This document shows positions 39,660-49,683 of a stretch of DNA of 64,000 nt, one piece after another (the stretch's first letter is position 1; every line of letters begins with the position of its first letter). Source of the stretch: Pseudomonas putida (lineage in GTDB: Bacteria > Pseudomonadota > Gammaproteobacteria > Pseudomonadales > Pseudomonadaceae); the NCBI RefSeq assembly GCF_005080685.1, contig NZ_CP039371.1, positions 2,542,001 through 2,606,000 on the forward strand, written 5' to 3'. Below the pieces are notes generated by a model. The model had not been told where the DNA came from, did not search any database, and was given only the letters and a program-made list of their open reading frames with translations. The position numbers were made by a program, and so were the translations under genes.

Positions 39660-42020
39660 GTGGAGTTGCAGCAGGGCTTTGTCCTGACCCGGCATTGGCA
39701 CGACACGCCCCAAGGCACCTGCGTGGAATTCTGGCTCGCCACCGACCAGGGCCCGCGTCTGTTGCGGCTGGCGCCCCAGGAGTCGGTTGCCTTCGTGCCG
39801 CAGGCGCAGGGCGCGCATGCCCGGGTGTTGTTGAGCGATGAGGCCGGAGTCGAACTCAAGCCGCTGCGCCTGCGTGACTTCGAGCAGCGTCCGGTGGTGG
39901 GCCTGTACTGCCGCCAGCATCGCCAGTTGCTGCAACTGGAGCAACGCCTGCGCAGTGCCGGTATCGAGGTATTCGAAGCCGATATCCGCCCGCCGGAGCG
40001 CTACCTGATGGAGCGCTTCATCACCGCTCCCGTGTGTTTCACTGGGCGGGAGGATGCCCAAGGCGTGGTATGCGATGCCCAGCTCAAGCCTGCGCCGGGG
40101 TATCGCCCGCCCTTGCGCCTGGTGTCGTTGGACATCGAGACCAGCGAGCGTGGCGAACTCTACAGCATCGCCCTGGAAGGCTGCGGTCAACGCCAGGTGT
40201 ACATGCTAGGCGACGCCGACGGCGACACTGCCGAGGTGGACTTCGACCTGCACTACTGCGCAGACCGCGCCGCGCTGCTCGAGTGCCTGATCCAATGGAT
40301 GGCCCGCCACGACCCGGATGCGATCATCGGCTGGAACCTGATCCAGTTCGATCTGCGCATCCTCCACGAACATGCCCGGCAACTGGACATGCCGCTGGCG
40401 CTGGGGCGGGGCGGTGCGCCGATGACCCTGCGCAGCCACGCTAACCGCGGCCACGTGTTCGCCGATGCCCCCGGGCGCCTGCTCATCGACGGCATCGAGG
40501 CACTGCGTTCGGCGACTTGGAGCTTCCCTTCCTTCAGCCTGGAGAACGTCGCGCAGACCTTGCTGGGGGAGGGCAAGGCCATCGACACGCCGTACCAGCG
40601 CATGGACGAGATCAACCGTATGTTCGCCGAGGACAAGCCGGCCCTGGCGCGCTACAACCTCAAGGACTGCGAGCTGGTCACGCGGATCTTCAGCCATGCC
40701 CGGCTGCTCGACTTCCTTCTTGAAAGGGCCTCGGTCACCGGCCTGGCGGTGGACCGCAGCGGTGGCTCGGTCGCCGCGTTCTGCCATTTGTACATCCCGC
40801 ACATGCACCGCTTGGGTTTCGTCGCGCCCAATCTCGGCAGTCGCCCGGACGAAGCCAGCCCCGGCGGCTTCGTCATGGACTCGCGCCCAGGGCTGTACGA
40901 CTCGGTGCTGGTGCTGGACTACAAGAGCCTGTATCCCTCGATCATCCGCACTTTCCTGATCGATCCGGTGGGCCTGGTCGAAGGCCTGCGCCAGCCGGAC
41001 AACGACCATTCGGTGGAGGGCTTTCGCGGTGGGCGCTTTTCACGCAGCCAGCATTGTCTGCCGGCCATCGTCGAGGAGGTGTGGCAGGGACGTGAAGCGG
41101 CCAAGCGCGCTGGCAACGCGCCTTTGTCGCAGGCGCTGAAGATCATCATGAATGCCTTCTACGGCGTGCTCGGCTCCAGTGGCTGCCGGTTCTTCGACCC
41201 GCGCCTGGCCTCGTCGATCACCATGCGGGGTCATCAGATCATGCGCCAGACCCGCGCCTTGGTGGAGGCGCGTGGGTTCGATGTGATCTATGGCGACACC
41301 GACTCCACGTTCGTGTGGTTGAAGCAGGCCCATGACGAGGAGGCCGCCGCCAGCATCGGTCGGCGCTTGGTGACCGAGATCAACCAGTGGTGGCGCGAGC
41401 ACCTGCAACAGGAGATGGGCCTGGCCAGTGCCCTGGAGCTGCAATACGAGACTCACTATCGACGCTTCTTGATGCCTACCATCCGTGGCACCGACGAGGG
41501 CAGCAAGAAGCGCTACGCAGGCCTCGTGCAGCGTGCCGACGGAAGCGACGACACGGTGTTCAAGGGCCTGGAATCGGTGCGCACCGACTGGTCACCACTG
41601 GCCCGTCAGTTCCAACAGGAACTGTACGGACGGATCTTTCGTGGCCAGCCGTACCGTGAGTACCTGCGCGAATACGTGCGCAGCACCTTGGCCGGCGAGC
41701 AGGACCAGTTGCTGATCTATCGCAAGCGCCTGCGCAGGCCACTGGCCGATTATCAGCGCAACGTGCCACCGCATGTGCGTGCCGCGCGCCTGGCGGACGA
41801 ATACAACCGCCAGCTGGGTCGGCCCAGGCAGTACCAGAACGGTGGCTGGATCAGCTACGTGATCACCATCGCCGGCCCCGAGCCCTTGGAAGATCGTCGC
41901 TCGCCCATCGATTACCAGCATTACCTGAGCCGCCAGTTGCAACCGATCGCCGATGCCATCCTGCCCATGGTGGGGGACAGTTTCTCGGCATTGACCGACC
42001 AGCAGATGGCCTTGTTCTGA
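39660..42020 (+). CDS. polB: DNA polymerase II (family B, translesion/repair)
   Basis: The 786-residue protein has an intact 3'-5' exonuclease ([19 protein letters not shown] with DxE, and [14 protein letters not shown]) and polymerase motifs A ([13 protein letters not shown]), B ([16 protein letters not shown]) and C ([11 protein letters not shown]). It matches E. coli Pol II in length and order. The start is a GTG at 39660 with GAGGAA upstream. In E. coli this gene belongs to the SOS response, but I see no LexA-type CTG-N10-CAG box in the 64-bp upstream gap. Confidence 0.96.
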   Translation: MELQQGFVLTRHWHDTPQGTCVEFWLATDQGPRLLRLAPQESVAFVPQAQGAHARVLLSDEAGVELKPLRLRDFEQRPVVGLYCRQHRQLLQLEQRLRSAGIEVFEADIRPPERYLMERFITAPVCFTGREDAQGVVCDAQLKPAPGYRPPLRLVSLDIETSERGELYSIALEGCGQRQVYMLGDADGDTAEVDFDLHYCADRAALLECLIQWMARHDPDAIIGWNLIQFDLRILHEHARQLDMPLALGRGGAPMTLRSHANRGHVFADAPGRLLIDGIEALRSATWSFPSFSLENVAQTLLGEGKAIDTPYQRMDEINRMFAEDKPALARYNLKDCELVTRIFSHARLLDFLLERASVTGLAVDRSGGSVAAFCHLYIPHMHRLGFVAPNLGSRPDEASPGGFVMDSRPGLYDSVLVLDYKSLYPSIIRTFLIDPVGLVEGLRQPDNDHSVEGFRGGRFSRSQHCLPAIVEEVWQGREAAKRAGNAPLSQALKIIMNAFYGVLGSSGCRFFDPRLASSITMRGHQIMRQTRALVEARGFDVIYGDTDSTFVWLKQAHDEEAAASIGRRLVTEINQWWREHLQQEMGLASALELQYETHYRRFLMPTIRGTDEGSKKRYAGLVQRADGSDDTVFKGLESVRTDWSPLARQFQQELYGRIFRGQPYREYLREYVRSTLAGEQDQLLIYRKRLRRPLADYQRNVPPHVRAARLADEYNRQLGRPRQYQNGGWISYVITIAGPEPLEDRRSPIDYQHYLSRQLQPIADAILPMVGDSFSALTDQQMALF

Positions 42021-42095
42021 CACAGGTGGTAACTGTCCAACACATCAGGTCGCGACGTTCGCCTAGCCTGCGCTTTTCTCGCAGGGATGGACAGG

Positions 42096-45000
42096 ATGAG
42101 CCACGAACCACAGCAGGACCCGACAACCGCAACTCCCACGCTCGACGAAGCCTACCAGGACTGGCTGATTGCCCAGCGACTGCCGGCCTGGTTGCGCACG
42201 GCCAGCGTGGAGCATTTGCGCTGGTTGGGTGATGCGATGAGCCTGAGCCTGTATTTCAATGAGCGGGTCAGGGCCGTGCTGGGCAGGATAACGGATGTTG
42301 CCGCGTTCGCCCGGCCCCGCTTGCAACTGGCCATGGATCAGGCGTTCGGCAGCGGGCACGAGGTGATGGCGCTGCGGCTGCGCTGGGGCCATCGGGAGCC
42401 GGTGGTGACGTCGCAACCGATCGGCTATCCGGTCACCGTGCCGGTCTACCGCGAGATGCCGTTGCTGGAGGCCGCGCTGCGCAATTTCACCGCAAGTGAA
42501 GGCCAGGAAGGCGGGCAACTGGTCGGCAACCGGCTGGTCGACCCCGCGGCCATTGCCGAGACGAGCACCGAGTCCGGTACGGCTAACGCCAAGGTGCTGC
42601 CCAGCGCCATCGAGTTTGCTGTCATGTGCCGAAAGCTGGATTTGGGCGGAGCCTATCAGAAGCACCTGGGGTCGGTGCTGCGAGCGCCCGCCGAGCCAGG
42701 GTCGGAGGAATTCATCGCAGTTCCCACGGTGAGTTCGCTGTTCGCGCGTGCCCATCGCTACGCCATGCTTGCCGATGCTCACGTGGCCCTGATCAAAGGC
42801 GAGATCGAGGCGCATGAGCACGCGCTGCTGGTTGCCTTGTGCGGCCTGCACGCACCGTTGAAGCTGCAGGAGTATCCGGTCGAGGTCAAGCAACTGGAGC
42901 TGCTTGGCTGTCGGCTGGAGCAAATCCTCGTGCTCGATGCCCGGGACGAAACCTACAGCCCCATCCGCACCTCCTCGCACCGAGTACTGGTGCACATTCC
43001 AGGTGACCCGCAATCGCCCTGGCGGGCCTATCCGGATCTACGTCACTTCGCCAATGACCTGGGCAAGCGCTTGCGCACTGGCGACTACCAAAAGTTCTTT
43101 GCCCGCTTTGTACGGCGGCGCCACAGCCAGGCGTTCTTCTCCCAAGTGATCGAGGCGTACGCGGGTTTGTCGGACCTGGCCAACAGTGATCTGGACGAGC
43201 GCTTGCACGACTGTCCTGCACCTTGGTTCGATACCTTGGGTGCGGCGCGTATCGCTCAGATCGAAGATGATGCTGCGATGATCGCCGTACCGGTGGCCGC
43301 AGTCGACCGACAGGTGCAGCTTGCCCATGATCAGCGGCTGGCTGCCGAAGGTTGGGCGCTGCTCAATCTGGCAGGGGTCTTCATTCCCGGACTGGGCGTG
43401 GCTTTGTTGGCGTACACCGCCTGGCAACTGCTGGACGAAGTGTTCCAGGGCATCCAGGCCTGGCATGACGGATACAGCGCCGAAGCCTTGGAACACCTGA
43501 TCAATGTCGCCATCGATGTCGCGGTGGTGGTGGCGACGGGTGCTGCCATCGGCTTGGGCCATGCTGCCTGGACCCGTTCGACTTGGGTCGACAATTTGGT
43601 GCCGGCGGCCGTGGACCGTGGGCCGCCCAAGCTCTGGCGCGCGGACCCTGGCGCCTGGCGTGTGGAGGCACCACCCGCCGAAGCGAGGCGCGACCAAGCC
43701 GGTGTGTACCGGCTCGGCGATCAGAAGTGGGTGCGCATGGACGGTCATTACTACGCCGTGGAACAACGAGCAGTCGATGGGCAATGGCAACTGCCAAGTA
43801 GAGCAGGCTATGCGCCAAGGGTTTGCCACAACGGTGCCGGGGCCTGGCGGCTGTGGGCGGAACATCCAGGAGAATGGGCCGAAACGCCGCAACTGTTCCG
43901 ACGCTTGGGTGGCGACTTCGCGGAGCTGGACGACCGCCAGATCGACCTGGTGATGTTCATCCATGACCTCGACGCCGCGCAGTTGCGTGCCTTGCATGTG
44001 CAAGGCCTGGCGCCAAGCGCCGAGCTGACCGACAGCGTCGTTCGCTTTGCCATCGATCGCCGCGTCGGGCGGGTCATCGATGCATTGCAGCACGGCAGCA
44101 TGGCCACCGATCGTCAGGTCATGCAGCAACTGCAGGCCTTGGCGGGTGGGACGTTGCAGGGCGACGAGGCGCTCGCCGAAGTCGCCAGCCTGCGTCGCAA
44201 GGCACTGTTCCAGGCACTGTATGATGCGACGCAGGTCGACCAGGGGCCTGAGGCCGTGACCTTGCAGCGTATCTTCACCGGCCTGCACCCGTTGGCGGCC
44301 AGGGCCCTGCTGCAGGAGAGCGAAGGCGGTGAACGGCTGGTACTCACCGAGCAGGGGCGGATACCGTTGCGTCTGGCCGAGGCCGCGCGCGCCTGCGTGC
44401 GAACGATCCGCCTGGCAAGGGGCCTGGAAGGTCTGTATCTGGACGCGCCTCAGAATGCCGACCTGGCGCGGATTACCCTGAGCTTGCTGAGCGATTGTCC
44501 GGGTGCGCCTGCCGGGGTCGGCTGGCGGCTGTGGGAAGGCTCGCGGCAAGGCCCCTTGCTGATGACTGTCGGGGACGCCGAGGCTGGGCGGGTGTTCGAC
44601 CTCGTCCACGAACGCGGTCAGTTCCAGCTATTGGACGCGCAGCGTTCGTTGGCTGGGTCTGGCGAATTGTTCGAGGTGTTGATCACCGCCCTGGACTCCG
44701 ATCAGCGCCAGGCCATGGGCTTGGCTGTGCTCCCTGCCGCCAACCTGCGGGTACTGCTCGGAGCATTGGCAGGACAACGCCGCGAGGCATTGGCGCAGCT
44801 GTTTGGTGAAACGCGTGCGAGTTCCTGGTTCCGTGCACCGCAGCGCTTGCCGGACGGGCGTCTGGGCTATCCGCTCAGTGGCCGTGGCCGCTGGCGTGGT
44901 GGGTCGAGAGCGCTGTCGGCAATGGTACGTGCGCTTTATCCCGCCTTCGATGACCAACAGGTGCAGACCTGGTTGACCCAGGTGCGCCAGGCAGGGCGGA

Positions 45001-46670
45001 ACGTCGAAACCGAACTTGCCCGCCTGGGCGCGGAGCTGGAGGCACTCGATGGACATCTGCAGAGCTGGTGCCGGATGGCCAGCAATCGCCGGCAGCGGGC
45101 GGATCGGAATGAGTTCGCCGCCGGTTTGATGGCTTGCTGGCAACGCCGTGCCATCAGGGCCAGTGCCGGTCTGCCCGGCGCCTATCGCCTGACCATTCGC
45201 CACCTGGCCCTGGACAGCCTGCCAGACCTGCCGGACCCGACCAGGTTCGAGCATGTGCGCGAACTCTCGTTGCTGAATGTGGGCATCGGCGACGTTCCCG
45301 CTGGCTTCCTGCGCGCCTTCCCTTCTGTGCGCACGCTGGAACTTGGAGGCAACCGCCTGACCCAATTACCCTCCGGGCTTGGGCAACTCACTCAACTTCG
45401 TGAGCTGGACCTGTTCGACAACCAGATCGTGCTCGACAGCCTGCAAATCAGGAGGCTTTCGCGTTGTCAGCACTTGGAGTATCTCAACCTCTCGCACAAC
45501 CCACTGGGGCGTAGTTTTTCGGTCAGCGGGATGCCGCGATTGCGGCGGTTGCACCTGCGTGCGGCCGGAGTGGATGAACTGCCGATCGGCTTGCTGACCC
45601 GACTCGATCTCACCGTTGCGGATCTGCGCGACAACCGCATCCGCCGGATACCGCAACGCTTCTATCTCGCACCTGCCTGGGTCAGTGCCAGCATCCGGCT
45701 GGATGGCAATCCACTGGCTGAGGCCGATGCCCAACGCCTGCAAGTGTTCATGCAGTTTCATGGCTGGTCCACGGAAACCGAGGCAGAGCCCATGAGCCAG
45801 AGTGGCGTCCGTCAGCGTTGGCAGGATGCCGCCGATAGCAGGGACCGCACACAACTTTCGACGATGTGGGACGAGCTGGAGGTTTATAACGACTGCATGG
45901 ACTTTTTCCAGTTGCTGGCCCGCCTGTTGCAGACTGCTGAATTCCAGCAGCGCCCCGTGCCTCTGGCGAGGCGGGTGTTTTGCATGCTCGAGGCGATGTG
46001 CGATAGAGACGCATTGCGTGAAGAGCTGTTCGCCCAGGCCAGCCTGCCGGTGACCTGCCAGGACAGCGCAGCCCTGGCATTCAGCGGCTTGGAGCTACGC
46101 ATGCTGGTGTGGCGAGCCCGGTCTGCAGCCGCAGCTGGAGCCGAACAAGATGCGCTGCTCCATCTGGGGCGGCAACTGTGGCGGCTTGAAGAGGTGGACC
46201 GCATCGCCCAGCGCGATTACGAGGCAAGACGAGCGACCGGTGCCGATCCAGACCAGATCGAAGTGATCTTGGCCTATCGGGTGGGTTTGCGTGATGTACT
46301 GGACCTGCCGGCACAACCTTCCGACATGCTTTTCGCCGAAACGGCCGGCTTGGCCCAGTCCGACATCGACGCTGCCCGCGACGAAGTGCGTTTGTTGGAA
46401 ACGCCTGAGCGCATCAGCCAGGCAATGATCGATCGGGATTTCTGGCAAGAGCACTTGTTGCATGCCCACGGCGACCGTTTCGAATCGTTGGATATCGCGT
46501 TTCATAACCGTGTCGAACGCTTGATGGAAGCGGTCGAGCGTATGCCCGAAGGCGACTACCTGAAGGAAATGAACCAGGTGGGCAGCGAGCGTGAAGTGGC
46601 CCGGCGGGCCTTGATGCTGCGCCTGACGCAGCAGGCGATCGGTGAGTCGGCTGGGGAGTCGGCGGCTTGA
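42096..46670 (+). CDS. Large toxin/effector: dermonecrotic-type N-terminus, leucine-rich repeats and NEL E3 ubiquitin-ligase domain
   Basis: The roughly 1524-residue protein has three parts. The N-terminal half resembles the DUF6543 domain of Pseudomonas toxins and holds hydrophobic stretches (NLAGVFIPGLGVALLAYTAW, then NVAIDVAVVVATGAAIGLGH). Residues about 1030-1210 contain leucine-rich repeats (LRELDLFDNQIVL, LEYLNLSHNPLG). The C-terminal domain is NEL-like: the catalytic CxD motif is TCQDSAALAF (Cys1321, Asp1323). NEL enzymes are bacterial E3 ligases delivered into eukaryotic cells. Start choice is between 42087 and 42096; spacing favours 42096. No secretion genes lie nearby. Promoter signals are not obvious. 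Confidence 0.85.
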   Translation: MSHEPQQDPTTATPTLDEAYQDWLIAQRLPAWLRTASVEHLRWLGDAMSLSLYFNERVRAVLGRITDVAAFARPRLQLAMDQAFGSGHEVMALRLRWGHREPVVTSQPIGYPVTVPVYREMPLLEAALRNFTASEGQEGGQLVGNRLVDPAAIAETSTESGTANAKVLPSAIEFAVMCRKLDLGGAYQKHLGSVLRAPAEPGSEEFIAVPTVSSLFARAHRYAMLADAHVALIKGEIEAHEHALLVALCGLHAPLKLQEYPVEVKQLELLGCRLEQILVLDARDETYSPIRTSSHRVLVHIPGDPQSPWRAYPDLRHFANDLGKRLRTGDYQKFFARFVRRRHSQAFFSQVIEAYAGLSDLANSDLDERLHDCPAPWFDTLGAARIAQIEDDAAMIAVPVAAVDRQVQLAHDQRLAAEGWALLNLAGVFIPGLGVALLAYTAWQLLDEVFQGIQAWHDGYSAEALEHLINVAIDVAVVVATGAAIGLGHAAWTRSTWVDNLVPAAVDRGPPKLWRADPGAWRVEAPPAEARRDQAGVYRLGDQKWVRMDGHYYAVEQRAVDGQWQLPSRAGYAPRVCHNGAGAWRLWAEHPGEWAETPQLFRRLGGDFAELDDRQIDLVMFIHDLDAAQLRALHVQGLAPSAELTDSVVRFAIDRRVGRVIDALQHGSMATDRQVMQQLQALAGGTLQGDEALAEVASLRRKALFQALYDATQVDQGPEAVTLQRIFTGLHPLAARALLQESEGGERLVLTEQGRIPLRLAEAARACVRTIRLARGLEGLYLDAPQNADLARITLSLLSDCPGAPAGVGWRLWEGSRQGPLLMTVGDAEAGRVFDLVHERGQFQLLDAQRSLAGSGELFEVLITALDSDQRQAMGLAVLPAANLRVLLGALAGQRREALAQLFGETRASSWFRAPQRLPDGRLGYPLSGRGRWRGGSRALSAMVRALYPAFDDQQVQTWLTQVRQAGRNVETELARLGAELEALDGHLQSWCRMASNRRQRADRNEFAAGLMACWQRRAIRASAGLPGAYRLTIRHLALDSLPDLPDPTRFEHVRELSLLNVGIGDVPAGFLRAFPSVRTLELGGNRLTQLPSGLGQLTQLRELDLFDNQIVLDSLQIRRLSRCQHLEYLNLSHNPLGRSFSVSGMPRLRRLHLRAAGVDELPIGLLTRLDLTVADLRDNRIRRIPQRFYLAPAWVSASIRLDGNPLAEADAQRLQVFMQFHGWSTETEAEPMSQSGVRQRWQDAADSRDRTQLSTMWDELEVYNDCMDFFQLLARLLQTAEFQQRPVPLARRVFCMLEAMCDRDALREELFAQASLPVTCQDSAALAFSGLELRMLVWRARSAAAAGAEQDALLHLGRQLWRLEEVDRIAQRDYEARRATGADPDQIEVILAYRVGLRDVLDLPAQPSDMLFAETAGLAQSDIDAARDEVRLLETPERISQAMIDRDFWQEHLLHAHGDRFESLDIAFHNRVERLMEAVERMPEGDYLKEMNQVGSEREVARRALMLRLTQQAIGESAGESAA

Positions 46671-46885
46671 CTCGATAGGTCAAGGCCTTGTCGCCCAGGC
46701 ATCGGCTATGCTGAGGCAAGTGATGGACCTTTCCAAAAATGCTATGGGCGTTATCTGAAAAGACTGTAGAAATCGCCTGTTACTGTTGGTGCGAGCACAG
46801 AATGGCGCTGTAGTTTAGGCTCGCAACCCGGATCTTTCTCCCTGATCCGCAGTCTTTGGTTTATCGAGAAAACAAGGAGATGCGC

Positions 46886-47440
46886 ATGCTCGTTCGGTCA
46901 CTGACCCTCGCCACTTTGTTCGTAATCGCCGGGCCGTTGTTGGCCGCCGACAGCGATGCACCGCTGGCCAAGGAAGTGGGGAAGGCCAGGCCATTGGTGG
47001 TGATCGCGCCCAGCAGTGCCGACCCGACCCTGCGCGGGCTGGAAGAGGCTCTGAAAGATCCAGCCACCCAGGCCGGTTTCAAGGAGCGCAATCTGGTGCT
47101 TTACAGCGTGGCGAAAATGGTCGGCAAGCGTGAGGACAAAAACCTCGAGCAGCAGACCACCATGGCCTTGATCCGAGAGCTCAAGCTGGGTGCCAGCAAG
47201 GGTACGAAGGTCATTCTCGTGGGCAAGGATGGCGAGCGGCACGTGCTCAAGGATGACGACAGCGGCGAGAAGATCGATCCACAGGTGATCTTCAAGGCGG
47301 TCGACGAGCTGCCCGCCAGCGAAAAGGCCACGACCGCGGCCGAGCCCGTGGCAGCGGCCACGCCGGAACCCAAGGCCAAGGAAAGCAAGCCGGGCAAACC
47401 CGCCAAACCGGCTGCGCCACCCAAGCCGCTCGAAGACTGA
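46886..47440 (+). CDS. Secreted DUF4174 protein
   Basis: The 184-residue protein has a signal peptide (LVRSLTLATLFVIAGPLLA) and a DUF4174 core (PLVVIAPSSADPTLRGLEEA, GTKVILVGKDGERH), a thioredoxin-like fold without a CxxC. The C-terminal 40 residues are rich in Lys, Pro and Ala. The ATG at 46886 is favoured because AAGGAG lies six bases before it. The preceding 215 bp (46671-46885) contain no gene. A strong terminator follows, so it is separate from the metal operon. Function is unknown. Confidence 0.82.
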   Translation: MLVRSLTLATLFVIAGPLLAADSDAPLAKEVGKARPLVVIAPSSADPTLRGLEEALKDPATQAGFKERNLVLYSVAKMVGKREDKNLEQQTTMALIRELKLGASKGTKVILVGKDGERHVLKDDDSGEKIDPQVIFKAVDELPASEKATTAAEPVAAATPEPKAKESKPGKPAKPAAPPKPLED

Positions 47441-47464
47441 TCCGTTCGCAGACGAAAACTCGAT

Positions 47465-47492
47465 CAGACCCTGTCTTTGCCGACAGGGTCTG
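47465..47492 (+). terminator. Terminator of the DUF4174 gene
   Basis: CAGACCCTGTC (47465-47475) and GACAGGGTCTG (47482-47492) form a perfect 11-bp stem with loop TTTGCC, 24 bp after the stop. The downstream tract (TATCGTTGTG) is only moderately T-rich. Confidence 0.75.
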
Positions 47493-47568
47493 TATCGTTG
47501 TGTATCCAGGCACTGGGATGATGCAGTGCCACACAAAACGCCGTCGTTGGCGATACATCCGCGATACA
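47491..47568. promoter_or_regulatory. Candidate response-regulator boxes upstream of the EGKCG/EF-hand precursor gene
   Basis: TGTATC-GTTG-TGTATC (47491-47506) is a direct repeat with a 10-bp period. GATACA-TCCGC-GATACA (47552-47568) is the same hexamer in the other orientation with an 11-bp period. Tandem half-sites at 10-11 bp are typical of OmpR-family regulators. Matching repeats occur at 50946-50994 and 53118-53152 near the local two-component genes. The second pair ends 48 bp before the ATG, placing it at an activating position. Confidence 0.6.
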
Positions 47569-47616
47569 TCGTCGCGGCCTAATGGCTCCACTTCCCAACC
47601 ACAGTGGAGCAACACC

Positions 47617-48057
47617 ATGAAAAACGCACGGAACACCCTGGGCCTGCTGGGCGCGGCGCTGATCGGCAGCATGGCCATAGGCAGCAACGCGTTCGCTGTC
47701 GAGCCACTCTCGCAGGGTTATCAACTGGCTTCGGCCAAGGCAGCGGGCGAGGGCAAGTGTGGCGAAGGCAAGTGCGGTGGTGGCGCCAAGGCTACCCAGG
47801 CCGAAGGCAAATGCGGCGAGGGCAAGTGTGGAGATGCCTCGTTCGCCCGAACCGACAGCAACCACGACGGCAAGGTGTCGCGCGAGGAATTCCTGGCGGT
47901 GGCCAAGGATCGTGCGGCCGATTTCGACAAGATCGACAGCAACCACGATGGCTTCATCTCCGAGCAGGAAGCCTACGATCATCTCAAGGCCATCTACCAG
48001 GCCAACGGCAAACCGATGCCCAAGGATCTCTTCAGCCACCTGGCCGACCAGTCCTGA
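47617..48057 (+). CDS. Putative RiPP metallophore precursor: four EGKCG motifs fused to two EF-hands
   Basis: The 146-residue protein has a signal peptide (LGLLGAALIGSMAIGSNAFA), then two double motifs GEGKCGEGKCG and AEGKCGEGKCG (Cys48, 53, 66, 71), then two canonical EF-hand loops (DSNHDGKVSREE, residues 80-91; DSNHDGFISEQE, 107-118). EGKCG proteins (HvfA/bufferin type) are known substrates of DUF692 multinuclear iron enzymes, which convert the Cys residues to copper-binding heterocycles. DUF692 and DUF2063 genes follow directly. The EF-hand fusion suggests calcium or metal control of the exported product. GGAG precedes the ATG. Other possibility: an unmodified EF-hand protein. Confidence 0.85.
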   Translation: MKNARNTLGLLGAALIGSMAIGSNAFAVEPLSQGYQLASAKAAGEGKCGEGKCGGGAKATQAEGKCGEGKCGDASFARTDSNHDGKVSREEFLAVAKDRAADFDKIDSNHDGFISEQEAYDHLKAIYQANGKPMPKDLFSHLADQS

Positions 48058-48075
48058 CCCTGGCGTATGAATCCA

Positions 48076-48112
48076 CACGACGCCCCGCCTGTAGTCCAGG
48101 CGGGGCGTCGTG
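48076..48112 (+). terminator. Perfect 16-bp hairpin between precursor and modifying-enzyme genes
   Basis: CACGACGCCCCGCCTG (48076-48091) and CAGGCGGGGCGTCGTG (48097-48112) pair perfectly around loop TAGTC, followed by CTTGTT. It lies in the 73-bp gap after the precursor gene and 18 bp before the DUF692 ATG. It probably acts as a partial terminator or RNA-processing barrier that keeps precursor mRNA above enzyme mRNA. Confidence 0.8.
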
Positions 48113-48130
48113 CTTGTTGGAGGCTTTGTG

Positions 48131-48964
48131 ATGAATACAACACCCTTGTTTACCGGCCTCGGCCTGCGCCGGGGCTTGATGGTCGAACTGCTGGGCATGG
48201 AAACGGGCGCCGTGGACTTTCTCGAATGTGCGCCCGAGAACTGGATCGGCGTTGGTGGCGCCTATGGCAAGGGCTTGGCCCGCCTGGCCGAGCGCTTTGA
48301 GCTGGCATGCCATGGCTTGTCGCTGTCACTGGGCGGTACCGCCGCGCTGGATGTCGCGCTGCTGGAGCAGACGCGGCGGTTTCTCGACCTTCACCAGGTG
48401 CGCCTCTACAGCGAACACCTCAGTTACTGCAGCGACGATGGCCATCTTTACGATCTGATGCCGATCCCCTTCACCGATGAGGCCGTGCGTCATGTAGCGG
48501 GCAGGATCCGTCAGGTCCAGGACCAGTTGCAGCGGCGCATCGCCGTGGAAAACATCAGCTACTACGCCGCGCCGTACCAGGCGATGAGCGAGTTGGCGTT
48601 CATCCGTGCGGTACTCGACGAGGCCGACTGCGACCTGCTGCTGGACGTCAACAACGTCTTCGTCAACGCCTGCAACCATGGCTACGACGCCCAGGCCTTC
48701 ATTCGGGATCTGCCGCTGGGGCGTGTCACCGGCATGCATGTCGCGGGGCATTACGACGAGGCGCCCGACCTCAAGGTCGATACCCACGGGGCGCCGGTGC
48801 GCGAGGACGTGTGGGGCTTGTTCGCCTTGGCCTGTGAACGCTTTGGCGCCCAGCCGACCGTACTCGAGCGCGATTTCAACTATCCACCGCTGGCCGAGCT
48901 GCTCGACGAGACTGCACGGATACGGGCTGTACAGCAGGCCGCAGGAGGGCGCCACCATGAGTGA
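48131..48964 (+). CDS. bufB: DUF692 multinuclear non-haem iron oxidase (MNIO, BufB-like)
   Basis: The 277-residue TIM barrel carries the family's metal ligand set in order: His61 (CHGLSLS), His96 (SEHLSYC), Glu140 (VENISYY), Asp172 and Asn174 ([10 protein letters not shown]), His207 (HVAGHYDE), Asp217 and His219 (VDTHG) and Glu246 (LERDFN). Such enzymes use two or three iron ions and O2 to rearrange Cys residues of the precursor peptide. GGAGG precedes the ATG at 48131. Its 3' end overlaps the DUF2063 gene by 8 bp. The substrate is very probably the EGKCG protein just upstream. Confidence 0.92.
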   Translation: MNTTPLFTGLGLRRGLMVELLGMETGAVDFLECAPENWIGVGGAYGKGLARLAERFELACHGLSLSLGGTAALDVALLEQTRRFLDLHQVRLYSEHLSYCSDDGHLYDLMPIPFTDEAVRHVAGRIRQVQDQLQRRIAVENISYYAAPYQAMSELAFIRAVLDEADCDLLLDVNNVFVNACNHGYDAQAFIRDLPLGRVTGMHVAGHYDEAPDLKVDTHGAPVREDVWGLFALACERFGAQPTVLERDFNYPPLAELLDETARIRAVQQAAGGRHHE

Positions 48965-49664
48965 AACATTGCGCGACCAGCAGTTTTCCCTGGCCCGTCA
49001 CTTGCGTGACCCAGCGCGGCATGCGCCACCGCCGGGTATCGAGCCGCGGCGGCTGAAGGTCTATCGCGAGTTGTTCTTCGGCAGCATCGAAGGGTTGCTG
49101 GCGGGTAGTTTTCCAGTGTTGCGCGAAACGCTGGGCCAGTCGCGGTGGCAGGCACGGGTGCATGATTTCTACGCCAATTACCGCAGCCAGACACCGTTGT
49201 TCAGTCAAGTGGCGGGGGCGTTCATCGATTACCTGCAAGGGATCGAGCTCGATGAACCGTGGCAACTCGAGCTGGCGCATTACGAGTGGATCGAGGCGCA
49301 GGTGTACTTGAGCGATGCCGAGGATCCGGCGCATGACCCTGGGGGTGATCTGCTCGAAGGCGAGCCGTTGTTGTCGTGCACTGCCCAGGTCTTGGCCTAT
49401 CGATGGCCGGTGGAGAGCATCGGGCCGGGGTTCGAGGCGTCGACCCCGCCTGAGGTGCCGACCTTGCTGTTGGTTTACCGCGACGCAGACTTTCAGGTGC
49501 GCTTTGCTCGCCTGGCGCCGTTGGCCTATCGGTTGTTGGCCGAGGTGCACGGAACTGGACGCGAGCGGCTGTTGGCGCTTGGGGCGGATATCGAAGCGGG
49601 GGTGGCCGTGTTGGAGAGCTTGCGGGGGCAGGGGGTCATTATCGGAACCCGGTTGGGCTGCTAG
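48957..49664 (+). CDS. bufC: DUF2063 partner protein (BufC-like substrate recognition)
   Basis: The 235-residue protein has the DUF2063 N-terminal domain ([62 protein letters not shown]). This family is encoded next to DUF692 enzymes and binds the precursor for modification. Its ATG lies inside the end of bufB (8-bp overlap, GCAGGAGGG upstream). It is the last gene of the operon; a perfect palindrome follows. Confidence 0.9.
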   Translation: MSETLRDQQFSLARHLRDPARHAPPPGIEPRRLKVYRELFFGSIEGLLAGSFPVLRETLGQSRWQARVHDFYANYRSQTPLFSQVAGAFIDYLQGIELDEPWQLELAHYEWIEAQVYLSDAEDPAHDPGGDLLEGEPLLSCTAQVLAYRWPVESIGPGFEASTPPEVPTLLLVYRDADFQVRFARLAPLAYRLLAEVHGTGRERLLALGADIEAGVAVLESLRGQGVIIGTRLGC

Positions 49665-49683
49665 GGGCTCGCCACGCCATTGA

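Noticed and set aside
42096..46670. Mobile island carrying the NEL toxin gene
   Set aside because: No integrase, tRNA end, direct repeat or insertion sequence was found at either side, so transfer is possible but not shown.
47740..47840. Short repeated DNA (GGCGAAGGCAAGTG-like) as a CRISPR or satellite
   Set aside because: The repeats are in-frame codons for EGKCG motifs in a signal-peptide protein, with no spacers.
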